Source: Longimicrobiales bacterium (lineage in GTDB: Bacteria > Gemmatimonadota > Gemmatimonadetes > Longimicrobiales > Gaopeijiaceae). Taken from it: a stretch of DNA of 64,000 nt. The position numbers and the translations under genes are program-made. Below, piece after piece: positions 32,295-42,014 of this stretch. Numbering within the stretch: position 1 is the first letter of the stretch; every line of letters begins with the position of its first letter. Where the stretch lies: the NCBI GenBank assembly GCA_951813395.1, contig OX638356.1, forward strand, positions 599,340-663,339, given 5' to 3'. The notes beneath the pieces were generated by a model. The model had not been told where the DNA came from, made no database searches, and saw only the letters and a list, made by a program, of their open reading frames with translations.

Positions 32295-34367
32295 ATGACG
32301 ACCCCCGACCACGATCTTCCGGACCCCGCGGCCCTCAACGAGGACGAAGCGCGCCGTGAGATTGCCCGGCTCCGTCCGGAGATTGACCGCCACAACCGAC
32401 TGTACCATGCGGAGAGCGCGCCCGAGATCTCCGACTCGGCCTACGATGCGCTATTCCGCAGGCTTCTCGCGCTCGAGGCGGCCCACCCGTCGCTGGTGGC
32501 CGCCGATTCGCCAACGCAGCGGGTGGGCGCGAATCCCCTGGACAGCCTTCCCAACGTCGAGCACGCCGTCCCGATGCTGTCGCTGGACTCGGCGCACGAC
32601 ATCGACGCGGTGCGCCGGTTCGACGAGCGGCTCCGCAAGGCAATCGGCGACGAGCCCATCCGGTACGTGCTGGAGCCGAAGCTGGACGGTGCGTCGGTGG
32701 AGCTGGTGTACGTCGACGGCGTGCTGGAACGCGCGGTTACAAGGGGGAACGGCCGCATCGGAGAGGGCGTGACCGAAAACGTGCGCACGATCGCCACGGT
32801 TCCGCTGCGTCTCGACGACAGTGAGTTCGCGGCCCCCCGGTTCCTGTCCGTGCGGGGCGAGGCGCTCATGTACCTGCCCGACTTCGAGTCCCTCAACCAG
32901 CGGCGCATCGAAGCTGGGGATCCCGCGTACCAGAACCCGCGCAACGCGACCTCGGGAGCACTCCGGCAACTCGACTCCAGGGTCACGGCGCAACGCCCGC
33001 TCACCGTGCTCGCCTTCGACGTCATGGCCGTGGAGGGCGTCTCGTTCGAGACCGATTCGGAGGGGCTGCGCGCGCTGGGCGCGTGGGGGTTCCGCACTCC
33101 GGAGCGGATCGAAGTCGTCGACACGATAGACGGGATCGCTGCGTATCACGGGCGCTTCGAGTCCGATCGGGACGCTCTGAACTACGAGATCGACGGCATC
33201 GTGGTGAAGCTGGATCCGCTTGGCCCGCGCGCCACCCTGGGAAGCACGGCGCATCACCCCAGGTGGGCGATCGCCTACAAGTTCGAACCGCGCAAGGAAG
33301 TCACCCGGATCGACCGGATCTTCGTGTCGGTCGGCCGCACCGGGGTGCTCACGCCGGTGGCCCTGCTGCGGCCGGTGGAGGTGGGGGGCGTGACGGTGTC
33401 CCGGGCCTCGCTGCACAACCGCGAGGAACTGGAGCGCAAGGACGTTCGCGAGGGTGACCTGGTGCGGGTTCAGCGCGCCGGCGACGTCATCCCGCAGGTT
33501 GTCGAGCGCGTCCATGAAGAAGGTCGTGAGCGTGGCGCGCGCTTCGTCATGCCCGACGCCTGCCCGTCCTGCGGAACCGGGCCCGTGGAGAAGGGACCGT
33601 TCACGGTATGCCCGAATCACTTCGCCTGCCGCGCGCAACTCAGGGGCCGAATCACGCACTTCGCGGGACGGAGCGCGCTCGATATCGAAGGGCTGGGCGG
33701 GGAGACGGCCGCGCTGCTCGTCGAACAGGGGCTCGTGCGGGAACTCGCCGACCTTTTTGACCTGGAAGAGGGGGACCTCGTTCCGCTGGAGGGCTTTGCG
33801 GAGGTCTCGGCACGCAACCTCGTGCGGGCGGTCGGGGAGCGGCGGCGGGTGGAACTCTCCCGGTTTCTGGTCGGCCTCGGGATTCCCGAGGTAGGATTTG
33901 CGGTAGCCGGCGATCTGGCCGCCCACTTCCGTGCGATCGACGCGATCCGCACGGCGTCTCCCGAGGATCTCGAGGACGTGCACGGGGTGGGACCCAAGAT
34001 GTCCGCCGCGATTCGCGGATTCCTGGATGACGAAAGGGTGGCGGCGGCGCTGGACAATCTGCTCGCCAGGGGCTTTGACTTCATTCTGCCCGAGGAGCCG
34101 CGGGATTCGGGCGCCCGGTGGGCGGGAAAGACCTTCGTGCTGACGGGAACGCTCGAGATGTCGTCGCGCGGCGCGCTCAAGAAGCTGCTGCAGGAGTCGG
34201 GTGCGAGGGTCACGAGCGCGGTCAGCAGCCGGACCGATTTCCTGATCGCCGGCGCCAATGCCGGGTCGAAGCTGGCCAGGGCACAGGCGCTGGGTGTGGA
34301 GGTACTCGACGAGACCCGGTTCCGGGAGCGTTTCGCGGAGGAGCTGGGCATCGTGGAGGACGCATAG
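32295..34367 (+). CDS. ligA: NAD-dependent DNA ligase LigA
   Basis: Essential ligase sealing nicks with NAD+ (690 residues). Domain order: Ia domain (YHAESAPEISDSAYD), adenylation domain with the AMP-lysine in EPKLDGAS and GEGVTENVRTI, OB-fold, Cys4 zinc finger (CPSC...C...C around VCPNHFAC), four helix-hairpin-helix motifs (DLEDVHGVGPKMSAAIRG is the last) and a C-terminal BRCT domain (GKTFVLTGTLEMSSRGALKK). The KLDGAS version of the KxDG motif is a small variation on the usual KIDG. ATG 32295 was chosen over an upstream in-frame start lacking homology. polX starts 3 bp downstream. Confidence 0.96.
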   Translation: MTTPDHDLPDPAALNEDEARREIARLRPEIDRHNRLYHAESAPEISDSAYDALFRRLLALEAAHPSLVAADSPTQRVGANPLDSLPNVEHAVPMLSLDSAHDIDAVRRFDERLRKAIGDEPIRYVLEPKLDGASVELVYVDGVLERAVTRGNGRIGEGVTENVRTIATVPLRLDDSEFAAPRFLSVRGEALMYLPDFESLNQRRIEAGDPAYQNPRNATSGALRQLDSRVTAQRPLTVLAFDVMAVEGVSFETDSEGLRALGAWGFRTPERIEVVDTIDGIAAYHGRFESDRDALNYEIDGIVVKLDPLGPRATLGSTAHHPRWAIAYKFEPRKEVTRIDRIFVSVGRTGVLTPVALLRPVEVGGVTVSRASLHNREELERKDVREGDLVRVQRAGDVIPQVVERVHEEGRERGARFVMPDACPSCGTGPVEKGPFTVCPNHFACRAQLRGRITHFAGRSALDIEGLGGETAALLVEQGLVRELADLFDLEEGDLVPLEGFAEVSARNLVRAVGERRRVELSRFLVGLGIPEVGFAVAGDLAAHFRAIDAIRTASPEDLEDVHGVGPKMSAAIRGFLDDERVAAALDNLLARGFDFILPEEPRDSGARWAGKTFVLTGTLEMSSRGALKKLLQESGARVTSAVSSRTDFLIAGANAGSKLARAQALGVEVLDETRFRERFAEELGIVEDA

Positions 34368-34370
34368 CCG

Positions 34371-36101
34371 GTGGGCGGCGAGCTGCCCGGCAACGGCGAG
34401 CTTGGGCGTCTGGTCGCCGAACTGGCCGACTTCATGGCACTGGACGGCGGCGATTCGCACCGGATTGCCCACTATCGGCGCGCGGCCACCGTCATCCGCC
34501 GCTTCCACCATTCGCTCTCGGAAATCATCGGAGCGGGAACGGATCTGACCGGCGTTCCCGGAATCGGCAAGGGCCTGGCCGGTTTTCTCGGTGAAGCGGT
34601 CCGTACCGGCTCGGCGAGACGTCTGGAAGACTACAGGGCCCGGATCGCGCGAGGGGTTCTCGACTTGATGCGCGTCGACGGCGTCGGCGCAACGCGGGCC
34701 AGGACGCTCCGCGACGCGGGCGTGGACTCGGTCGAGAAGCTGGAAGCCGCGCTTGACGGCCGCTGGATCCATGGGCTGGATGGCTTCGGGCCCTCGGTGG
34801 CGAGCCACATCCGCCGCAGCCTCGAGGCGCGACGTGCGTTGCGGGGCAGGTCACTCCTGCCGCAGGCGGACAGGGCCGTGGAGGGGTTTACCCGTGTTCT
34901 GGGCCGAGGTGGCATCGAGTTCAGCATTGCCGGGGACATCCGGCGGCGCGCCGAAATCGTCGCGACGACCGATATCGTGTGCGCGGCGTCGTCCGGAGCG
35001 CTGTGGGACCTGGCACGCGAGTGTCCACAAGCGCGACTCGAGGGGAAGAGGGGTGACAACCCGGTCCCTGTCGAGGTGGACGGCGTGCGCATCAGGCTGG
35101 TCGCGGTCCCGCGGGAACTCCTGGGTCCCATCGCCCACCACCTCACGGGTCCGCCCGCGTACCTCGACGCGCTGGCCGCCCGGGCGCAGCGCTACGGGCT
35201 GGACATCACCCCCACCGGGATCGTCGGGGGCGACGGCGCGGAACACGGCGCGAGCCGCGATGCCGGTGAAGCGGCCATCTACGGACGGCTTCGGCTCCCG
35301 TGGATCCCTCCGGAGCTGCGGGAGGACGGCACAACGCTCGAGCGGGCGGAGCGCGGCCTGCCGTCCCTGGTCACACTCGACGACATCCGCGGCGATCTCC
35401 ACGCGCACACCACGTGGAGCGACGGCGCCGCGACCCTGCGAACGATGGTCGAGGCGGCTGTGGCGCGCGGATACAGCTACATCGCGATAACCGACCATTC
35501 CCCGTCGACCGGTGTCGTGCCCGGCCTGGACGCGGACGCGCTCCGGGCGCAGGCGGCGGAGATCGGCCGCGTGCAACGCGACTTCCCCGGCATCGCGATC
35601 CTGCGGGGCTGCGAGGTGGACATCCTCCCCGACGGGAGCCTCGACCTCGACGACGAGACGCTTGCGACGCTGGACATCGTGCTCGTTTCCGTCCATTCGG
35701 CCTTTGCCATGTCGCGGAGCCGGATGACGGACCGCATCATCAGGGCGATACGGAATCCGCTGGTCGATGTCGTCTGTCATCCCACGGGAAGGAAGCTGGG
35801 ACGGCGCAATCCCTACCCTCTGGACGTGCCCGCGCTGCTCGAGGCCGCCCACGACCTCGATGTCGCCGTCGAGGTCAACGGGAGCCCGCGGCGCCTCGAC
35901 CTCGACCATCGCGGACTTTGGCTGTGCCGCGAGTTGGGCGTTAGAGTCGTTGTAAGTTCCGATGCGCACTCGGTGGCGCAGCTGGACAATATGGGGTACG
36001 GAATCGACCAGGCTCGGAGGGGATGGTTGCAACCAGCTCACGTCGCGAATACTGGAGAGCTTTCCACGTTGAAACAGTGGCTTGGCCGGAGGCGTGATTG
36101 A
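34371..36101 (+). CDS. polX: PolX-type protein: degenerate family X polymerase plus intact PHP phosphoesterase
   Basis: PolX family protein of 576 residues, usual length. N-terminal helix-hairpin-helix domain (GVPGIGKGLAGFLGE, RVDGVGATRARTL), polymerase beta-like palm and a C-terminal PHP domain. The palm looks inactive: where the family has a GDIDF-like pair of metal-binding Asp, this protein has ATTDI, and the third Asp, expected in a VDLR/VDFR segment, is Arg (VRIRLV). The PHP metal ligands remain: GDLHAHTTWSDG, ITDHS, EVDIL, SVHSAF, CHPTGR and SSDAHS. GTG start. The TTGA overlap with the next gene suggests coupling. Confidence 0.88.
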   Translation: MGGELPGNGELGRLVAELADFMALDGGDSHRIAHYRRAATVIRRFHHSLSEIIGAGTDLTGVPGIGKGLAGFLGEAVRTGSARRLEDYRARIARGVLDLMRVDGVGATRARTLRDAGVDSVEKLEAALDGRWIHGLDGFGPSVASHIRRSLEARRALRGRSLLPQADRAVEGFTRVLGRGGIEFSIAGDIRRRAEIVATTDIVCAASSGALWDLARECPQARLEGKRGDNPVPVEVDGVRIRLVAVPRELLGPIAHHLTGPPAYLDALAARAQRYGLDITPTGIVGGDGAEHGASRDAGEAAIYGRLRLPWIPPELREDGTTLERAERGLPSLVTLDDIRGDLHAHTTWSDGAATLRTMVEAAVARGYSYIAITDHSPSTGVVPGLDADALRAQAAEIGRVQRDFPGIAILRGCEVDILPDGSLDLDDETLATLDIVLVSVHSAFAMSRSRMTDRIIRAIRNPLVDVVCHPTGRKLGRRNPYPLDVPALLEAAHDLDVAVEVNGSPRRLDLDHRGLWLCRELGVRVVVSSDAHSVAQLDNMGYGIDQARRGWLQPAHVANTGELSTLKQWLGRRRD

Positions 36102-37069
36102 GCGAGCTGATCGCGAACATCCTGTTCCTCGTCGGCGGTTTCGGCGCTCTCTACTTCGGTGCCGAATGGCTGGTGCGCGGCTCTGTCCGCATCGCATCGG
36201 AAATGGGCGTCAGCCCTGTCGTGATCGGCCTCACACTCGTATCGCTGGGCACGTCCGCGCCCGAACTGGTGGTGTGCATCTACGCAGCCATCGACAACGC
36301 GGGGAATCTGCTCGCGGGCAACGTCCTCGGATCGAATCTCGCCAATATCGGCCTCATTCTGGGAGCGACGGCGCTCTTGCGGCCCCTGGCAGTCGCCGAC
36401 CGGGTGATCGCGCGCGAAGTGCCGATCATGATCCTGATCACGGTCATGGTCTTTCCGTTCGTGATGGACGGGGGCGTCAGCCGGGCCGACGGCGTGGTCC
36501 TGCTCGTCCTCCTGATCGTGTACCTGGCGATCACATTCGTGTCGTCCGAGGAGGACGCCGCGGAGATTCTGGACGAGGTCGGGCTTGCACGGGACGGCGA
36601 TCATCCGGAGCTCTCGTCAAGCCGCTTCGGCAACCTGGGCCTGGTGGCGGCGGGTGCGATCGGGCTTGGGCTGGGGGGCAGGGCGATCATCACCGGCGCG
36701 AGCTACCTGGTCGACTCCTTCGGGGCAAGCGAGATGGTCATCGGGGCGACCGTGCTCGCCATCGGGACTTCGCTGCCGGAACTGGTGACGTCGCTGGTGG
36801 CAGCCGCCCGGAAGCACGCGGACATCGCGGTGGGCAACATCATCGGATCGAACATCTTCAACCTGACGGCGGTGATGGGAGGCTCGGCCCTGGTTCAGAG
36901 CTATGAGATCGAGGGCACGATCCTTACCACGGAACTCCCCGCGGTGCTCCTGTTGTCGCTGCTGGTGTGGCCCGTGGCGGCGAGCGCCCGCAAGGTGAGG
37001 CGCTCGGAAGGACTGCTGCTCCTTGTTGCGTACGGCGGGTCCATGGTCTGGATCGGCCTTGCCCACTGA
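36098..37069 (+). CDS. calcium/sodium antiporter (CaCA family, YrbG-like)
   Basis: Cation/Ca2+ exchanger of 323 residues with about ten transmembrane helices. Both inverted alpha-repeats carry the ion-binding GNxxGSNxxN motif: GNVLGSNLANIGLILG and GNIIGSNIFNLTAVMG. The TTG start overlaps the polX stop. The two repeats are separated by an acidic cytosolic loop (SSEEDAAEILDEVG). Counter-ion (Na+ or H+) is not certain. Confidence 0.92.
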   Translation: MSELIANILFLVGGFGALYFGAEWLVRGSVRIASEMGVSPVVIGLTLVSLGTSAPELVVCIYAAIDNAGNLLAGNVLGSNLANIGLILGATALLRPLAVADRVIAREVPIMILITVMVFPFVMDGGVSRADGVVLLVLLIVYLAITFVSSEEDAAEILDEVGLARDGDHPELSSSRFGNLGLVAAGAIGLGLGGRAIITGASYLVDSFGASEMVIGATVLAIGTSLPELVTSLVAAARKHADIAVGNIIGSNIFNLTAVMGGSALVQSYEIEGTILTTELPAVLLLSLLVWPVAASARKVRRSEGLLLLVAYGGSMVWIGLAH

Positions 37070-38393
37070 CTCGGCAAACCGGGATCTGGCAGAGCGCCTG
37101 AAGAGGGTCGAGTCCAGAAACGTCACCTTTCTGCGGCCACCGCCGCCCTTCTGGACCGACGCCGCGGGTGCAACCGTCCGGGACGCCGCCGGAAACACGT
37201 ACCTGGACTTCACCGGCGCTTTTGGCGTCGCTCTTGCCGGGCACGGCCATCCGTTGATCGCCGAGCGGATCGCGGCCCAGGCCCGCCGGCTGGTTCACGG
37301 CATGGGCGACATCCACCCACCGGCGGTGAAGGTGGAGTTCCTCGAGGCGCTGGCGGCGCTGATGCCCTGGCCCGACACACGGACCATCCTGGGCCTCAGC
37401 GGATCGGATGCCGTGGAAGCCGCGCTCAAGACCGCCCAGCTCGCCACGGGCCGGCACGGGATCATCGCCTTCGAGGGCGGCTATCACGGGCTCACGCTCG
37501 GAGCTTTGGCGGCGACCCATCGGGAGCACTTTCGCCGTCCGTTCGTGAATCGTCTGGGCAATCACGTGCACTTCGTGCGTTTCCCGTCGTCCACGACCGC
37601 GGTGGAGGGGGTGCTGAGCGAAATCGGCGCCCTGCTTTCCGGCGGGGCTGCCGTCCCGATCGGGGCCGTGCTCGTGGAGCCGATCCAGGGCAGGGCGGGC
37701 GTGCGCATCCCGCCTCCGGGGTTTCTGGCGCGGCTGGCGGAACGCGCGCGGGGGGAAGGCGCTCTGCTGGTCGCCGACGAGATCTTCACGGGAATGGGGC
37801 GGACGGGCGACCTCCTGGCCTGCGACCATGACCGGGTTGTGCCCGACCTGGTATGCCTGGGGAAGGCCCTCGGCGGTGGCATGCCCCTCTCGGCCTGTTG
37901 TGGACCGGCGGCGGTGATGGACGCGTGGCCCCCGGCGGCGGGGGAAGCAGTGCACACGAGCACCTTCCTGGGGCATCCGCTCGGTTGCGCGGCGGGGTTG
38001 GGGTTCCTTGCGGTGCTGGAGGCGGAAGACCTCGCAGGGCGCGCGCGGCGACTCGGGGGCCGCGCCCTCGATTACCTGACGACGAGGCTGGCGGGCTGCG
38101 AGGGTGTGCGGGCGGTGCGCGGACGGGGGCTGATGCTGGGCGTGGAACTGGTCATGCCGGGGTCCGCGGCGCCGGATGGCGAGACCGCGGGCATGGGTCC
38201 GGGCACGGTGGCCGCGAAGAGCGCGCTCGAGCGGGGATTGATCGTGCTGCCCGCGGGATCCCGCGGCGAGGTGGTTGAACTGACACCGCCCGCCACGATC
38301 GGCGAGAAGGACCTCGAGGCGGGACTGGAAGTGCTGGTATCCGTAATCACGGCCGCGCGGGTCTCGCGCGGCGCCCGCCGATCCACCCCGTGA
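37059..38393 (+). CDS. class III aminotransferase (aspartate/4-aminobutyrate type)
   Basis: PLP-dependent class III aminotransferase of 444 residues. Motifs: NTYLDFTGAFGVALAGHGHP, GLSGSDAVEAALKTAQLATG, AFEGGYHGLTLGALA, GAVLVEPIQGRAGV, the PLP-Asp in VADEIFTGMGRTG and the PLP-Lys in CLGKALGGGMPLSA, followed by STFLGHPLGCAAGL. TTG 37059 overlaps the antiporter gene by 11 bp; the frame is open a further 12 codons upstream. The substrate could be 4-aminobutyrate, ornithine, diaminobutyrate or similar. The final 47 bp overlap the convergent RND gene. Confidence 0.88.
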   Translation: MPTDSANRDLAERLKRVESRNVTFLRPPPPFWTDAAGATVRDAAGNTYLDFTGAFGVALAGHGHPLIAERIAAQARRLVHGMGDIHPPAVKVEFLEALAALMPWPDTRTILGLSGSDAVEAALKTAQLATGRHGIIAFEGGYHGLTLGALAATHREHFRRPFVNRLGNHVHFVRFPSSTTAVEGVLSEIGALLSGGAAVPIGAVLVEPIQGRAGVRIPPPGFLARLAERARGEGALLVADEIFTGMGRTGDLLACDHDRVVPDLVCLGKALGGGMPLSACCGPAAVMDAWPPAAGEAVHTSTFLGHPLGCAAGLGFLAVLEAEDLAGRARRLGGRALDYLTTRLAGCEGVRAVRGRGLMLGVELVMPGSAAPDGETAGMGPGTVAAKSALERGLIVLPAGSRGEVVELTPPATIGEKDLEAGLEVLVSVITAARVSRGARRSTP

Positions 38394-41300
38394 CACTGTA
38401 GTTCAGCATCGCGAGCGCCGGCACGACCAGCATCAGGAGGAACGTTGCGATCAGGACGCCGAAGCCGACCGAAGTCGCGAGGGGTACCAGGTGCTGCGCG
38501 TAGGTGCTGGACTCGAAGACAAGGGGGGCCACGCCCAGAAACGTGGTGAGGGAGGTCAGCAGGATGGGGCGAAAACGGCGTTTGGCGCCGGCGATGATCG
38601 CATCGTGCGGTGACATTCCGGAGTCTCTCAGATCGTTGATGGACTTGATCATGATCAGCGAGTCGTTCACGACCACGCCAAAGACGCCGATCAGTCCGTA
38701 AAGCGACCAGAGACCCCAGCTGAGCCCGAGCAGCATGTGTCCGGCCAGGGCGCCGATCGCTCCCAGCGGCACGGCGGCCAGGACGATGAGCGGCTGCGAG
38801 TAGGAACCGAATGGGATCGCCATCAGTGCGTACATGACCAGCAGTGCCAGAAACATTGATCGGCTCAGCACCGAATACGCGTGCTCCTGGTCCTTTCGCA
38901 GGCCCCCGATGGTGTATTCCAGTCCCGGATTCTCGTCGATCAGGCGCGGGAGCAGGTCGGTTTCCAACGCTCGGTTGGCCTGCGCACCGGATGTGATCCG
39001 GGGGTCGATATCGGCGGTCACCGTGACGGCCCGGCGGCTGTCGACCCTATGTATGGCGGCGGCCGACCTGGCGAAACGCGCGGATGCCACCTGGCGCAAC
39101 GGGAGTTCGCCCCCCGGCGTCCGCACGAGATAGCGTTCGATGTCCGCCGCCGAGTCGCGCTCGTCTTCCGGAAGCCGGACGTATACCCGCATATCCTCCC
39201 GGCCTCTCTGCACCCGGAGGGCTTCGGAGCCGAAGAATGCGGAGCGCACCTGCCCCGCGAAACTGTCCAGGGTCAGATTCAGGGTACGGGCCCCGGGCTC
39301 CAGTTCGAGCTGAAGCTCCCGGTATCCCTTGTCGAGGTCGTTCCGGACATCGAACACACCATCCAGGGCGGCGACCTCGGTGGTGAACGCTTCCGCCGCG
39401 ACGGTCAGCCGTTCGGGGTTCGGATGCGAGAGCTCGAAGTGGATAGGAAGCCCCAGCCCCAGCAGGTTCGAGGAAATCGACACCGACTCGGTCCCTGGGA
39501 TTGTACCCGCTTCTTCGCGCCACACCCTCTCGAAGGTCGAAGCGGCGATATCGTGTTCTTCCCACCCGGCCAGCTTGAACTGCACGGCTCCGATGTGACC
39601 ACGTGGCGCGCTGACCGCGTCGCCGGCCAACGGGTCGTAGAGCGCTGCCGGCTCGCCGACGGTTGTCGCCACATCGAAGGCCAGCGTCTCCCCGTCGCCG
39701 ACCCGGTCCCCGGCCAGCCGCCCGACCGCCCGCCTCCCCGCGGCTTCCAGTTCCTCGAGCGCGCCCGCCGTCCGTTCACCGGGTGTGCCGACGGGCATCT
39801 CCACGTTGGCGGAGACGACCGCCCCCTCGATGGGAGTGAGAAACTGGTTGGGCACGATTCCGGAGGCCACAACAGCTCCGGACAGGACGAGCAGTGCGGT
39901 CGCGGAAGCCATCACGACCAGCGGTTGGTCGACCGCGAAACGCAGCCCTCCGTCCAACGGGCCGTCGGTAATCCGCTTGAGGAGCGCGTCGGTGGCTCGC
40001 TGAACCCGGCGGAGGAGTCGGGACAGCCGGTTGCGCGCGTTTTCGGTTGCGTCCCTCAGATGCGACAGGTGGTTCGGCAGTACCAGCAGCGACTCGACCA
40101 GGGACAGGAAGAGGACCGTGATGACCACGATGGGGATGCCCCGGCCGAGCTTTCCCTGGGGTCCCGGAGCCGGCAGCAACGCCGCGAATGCCGTGACCGT
40201 GGTGAGAACCGAGAAGATGACCGGGCCACTGACGAGGCGCGCACCCCTGATTGCCGCCGTAACGCCCCGGGCCCCCCGTTCCCGTTCGGTGAAGACGCTT
40301 TCGCCCACCACGATTGCGTCGTCCACGACGATGCCCAGCGCAAGGACGAGCGCCATCAGGGAGAACATGTTGATCGAGATGCCCAGCAAGGCCATCACCA
40401 GGAAGGTCCCCGCGAACGCGACCGCCAGCCCCACGGCAACCCAGACGGCCAGCCGGATCTGGAGGAAGAGCGCCAGGCAAAGGAACACGAGCGCCAGCCC
40501 CAGCAGCGCGTTCTCGATCATGAGACCCAGGCGCCCCCCGACTTCCTCGGAGTCGTCCTTCCAGATCGCAATGCCCGTGCCTGCCGGGAGGGTCGGCACG
40601 GCCTCTGCCTCCAGGTAGTGGTTCACCACCTGGGCAATGTCCAGCACCTGTTCCTCCGAGGTGCGGAACACGTCCACACGAACCGCCGGCTGTCCGTTGT
40701 AGCGCACGCTGAGGTCGGAATCCGCGAATCCGTCCCTTACGGTTGCGATCTCGCCCAGCCGAACCGACGTGCCGTCCGGGCGCGTCAGGACAATGATGTC
40801 CTCGAAGTCCGCCTGGTCGTAGTTCTGTCCCAGCGTTCTGACGAGCACTTCCTCGTTGGCTGTCGACACCATGCCGGCGGAAAGCTCGAGGGATCCCTGC
40901 CTTACGGCGAACGCGACATCGTCCAGTGTCAGTCCAAGGGCCCTCAGGTGGCTGAGCGGCACTTCGATGGAGATCTCGTACCTTCTCGCGCCGCTGGTCT
41001 CGGCCAGGGAGACTTCCGGGAGCGAAGAGATCCCCTCTTCGATGCCGTACGCCAGCTCCTTGAGCGTGCGTTCCGGAACGTCGCCATGCACGAGCAGCCG
41101 GATCACGCTCTGGCGGCTCGTGATTTCACGCACCTCGGGGCGTTCGGCGCCGGCCGGGAAACTCGGAATGCGGTCGACTCGGGCCTTGACCTCGTTCAGG
41201 GCGCGATTGATGTCGGTTCCCGACCTGAATTCGACGACGACGGTCCCGAGCCCCTCGGCAGACGTCGATTCGATGCGCTGCAGGCCGTCCACCGCGCGGA

Positions 41301-41547
41301 TCTCCTCCTCGATCCGGCGCACGATGGACTGTTCCACCTCCTGAGGGGCAGCGCCCGGGTACGGCACCACGATCTGGACCCGTTCCAGGGAGAAGTCGGG
41401 CAGGACTTCCTGAACCAGATTGCTCGCGGCCCCCAGCCCGGCCACAAGCAGGAACAGCATGAGGACATTGGCGGCAACGCCATTCCTCGCCATGAATCCT
41501 ATCGGACCATGCGCGCCTTTCACGTGGCCATCATGCGAGTCGGCCAA
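38347..41547 (-). CDS. RND efflux pump permease
   Basis: Resistance-nodulation-division inner-membrane transporter, 1066 residues from TTG 41547; GTG 41523 or ATG 41493 are also plausible starts, and the family-like part begins GPIGFMARNGVAANVLM. It has 12 predicted transmembrane helices with two large periplasmic loops, and the proton-relay motif GIVVDDAIVVGES in helix 4. The second half includes VVVNDSLIMIKSIND. No membrane-fusion or outer-membrane gene is adjacent, unlike most RND operons. Closest in style to the MMPL-independent, AcrB-like HAE family found as unclustered pumps. Substrate unknown. Confidence 0.9.
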   Translation of the reverse strand: MADSHDGHVKGAHGPIGFMARNGVAANVLMLFLLVAGLGAASNLVQEVLPDFSLERVQIVVPYPGAAPQEVEQSIVRRIEEEIRAVDGLQRIESTSAEGLGTVVVEFRSGTDINRALNEVKARVDRIPSFPAGAERPEVREITSRQSVIRLLVHGDVPERTLKELAYGIEEGISSLPEVSLAETSGARRYEISIEVPLSHLRALGLTLDDVAFAVRQGSLELSAGMVSTANEEVLVRTLGQNYDQADFEDIIVLTRPDGTSVRLGEIATVRDGFADSDLSVRYNGQPAVRVDVFRTSEEQVLDIAQVVNHYLEAEAVPTLPAGTGIAIWKDDSEEVGGRLGLMIENALLGLALVFLCLALFLQIRLAVWVAVGLAVAFAGTFLVMALLGISINMFSLMALVLALGIVVDDAIVVGESVFTERERGARGVTAAIRGARLVSGPVIFSVLTTVTAFAALLPAPGPQGKLGRGIPIVVITVLFLSLVESLLVLPNHLSHLRDATENARNRLSRLLRRVQRATDALLKRITDGPLDGGLRFAVDQPLVVMASATALLVLSGAVVASGIVPNQFLTPIEGAVVSANVEMPVGTPGERTAGALEELEAAGRRAVGRLAGDRVGDGETLAFDVATTVGEPAALYDPLAGDAVSAPRGHIGAVQFKLAGWEEHDIAASTFERVWREEAGTIPGTESVSISSNLLGLGLPIHFELSHPNPERLTVAAEAFTTEVAALDGVFDVRNDLDKGYRELQLELEPGARTLNLTLDSFAGQVRSAFFGSEALRVQRGREDMRVYVRLPEDERDSAADIERYLVRTPGGELPLRQVASARFARSAAAIHRVDSRRAVTVTADIDPRITSGAQANRALETDLLPRLIDENPGLEYTIGGLRKDQEHAYSVLSRSMFLALLVMYALMAIPFGSYSQPLIVLAAVPLGAIGALAGHMLLGLSWGLWSLYGLIGVFGVVVNDSLIMIKSINDLRDSGMSPHDAIIAGAKRRFRPILLTSLTTFLGVAPLVFESSTYAQHLVPLATSVGFGVLIATFLLMLVVPALAMLNYSVTGWIGGRRARPARP

Positions 41548-41557
41548 TGGTCCGGGG

Positions 41558-41848
41558 CTAGCGCGCTGAAGTTGCGAAGTCGATTCGCTCCGCCAGCTTG
41601 AGGTCGCGCTCCGTCACGCCTCCGGCGTCATGCGACCAGAGGTGGAGAGACACCCGGTCGTACCGGATCCGGATATCCGGGTGGTGACCCTCCTCGTCGG
41701 CAATCGTCGCGACCCGGTTGACGAACACGATCGCGCTGCGAAACGAGGGGAATACGTAGTGCTTGCGTATCCCGTCGTCCTTGAATTTCCACTTGGAATG
41801 CGCGGCTGTCCATTCCTCGATCCGGCTCGAGGAGAGCTTATCTGCCAT
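41558..41848 (-). CDS. 4a-hydroxytetrahydrobiopterin dehydratase (PCD/DCoH)
   Basis: Pterin-4a-carbinolamine dehydratase of 96 residues. The active-site motif EEGHHPDIRIRYD carries the catalytic His pair, and SLHLWSHDAGGVTERDLKLAERID is the usual C-terminal signature. It recycles the pterin cofactor of aromatic amino acid hydroxylases, or acts in molybdopterin-related or folate chemistry. No phenylalanine hydroxylase gene is in the window. It lies 10 bp upstream of the RND gene on the same strand. Confidence 0.93.
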   Translation of the reverse strand: MADKLSSSRIEEWTAAHSKWKFKDDGIRKHYVFPSFRSAIVFVNRVATIADEEGHHPDIRIRYDRVSLHLWSHDAGGVTERDLKLAERIDFATSAR

Positions 41849-42014
41849 CGGTCCCCACGGGTGGTTTGCGGCCCTCTGGACGACCCGACCATTGTCTCGC
41901 GTCGACTACTATCATAACGCCTTGGGAACGAGCGGGCGAAAACCTGCGCCGGGCCGGCACCGATGCGACGGAACCCGGAGGGCGGTATCGGCCGCGGGCT
42001 GGGAGGTTGGTTCG

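Noticed and set aside
32451-34808. 785-codon open frame on the minus strand
   Set aside because: Antisense to ligA and polX; low-complexity, Arg/Pro/His-rich translation.
36924-38396. 490-codon minus-strand frame over the aminotransferase
   Set aside because: Antisense shadow of the class III aminotransferase gene.
38881-41601. 906-codon open frame on the plus strand
   Set aside because: Entirely antisense to the RND permease, with no recognisable domain.
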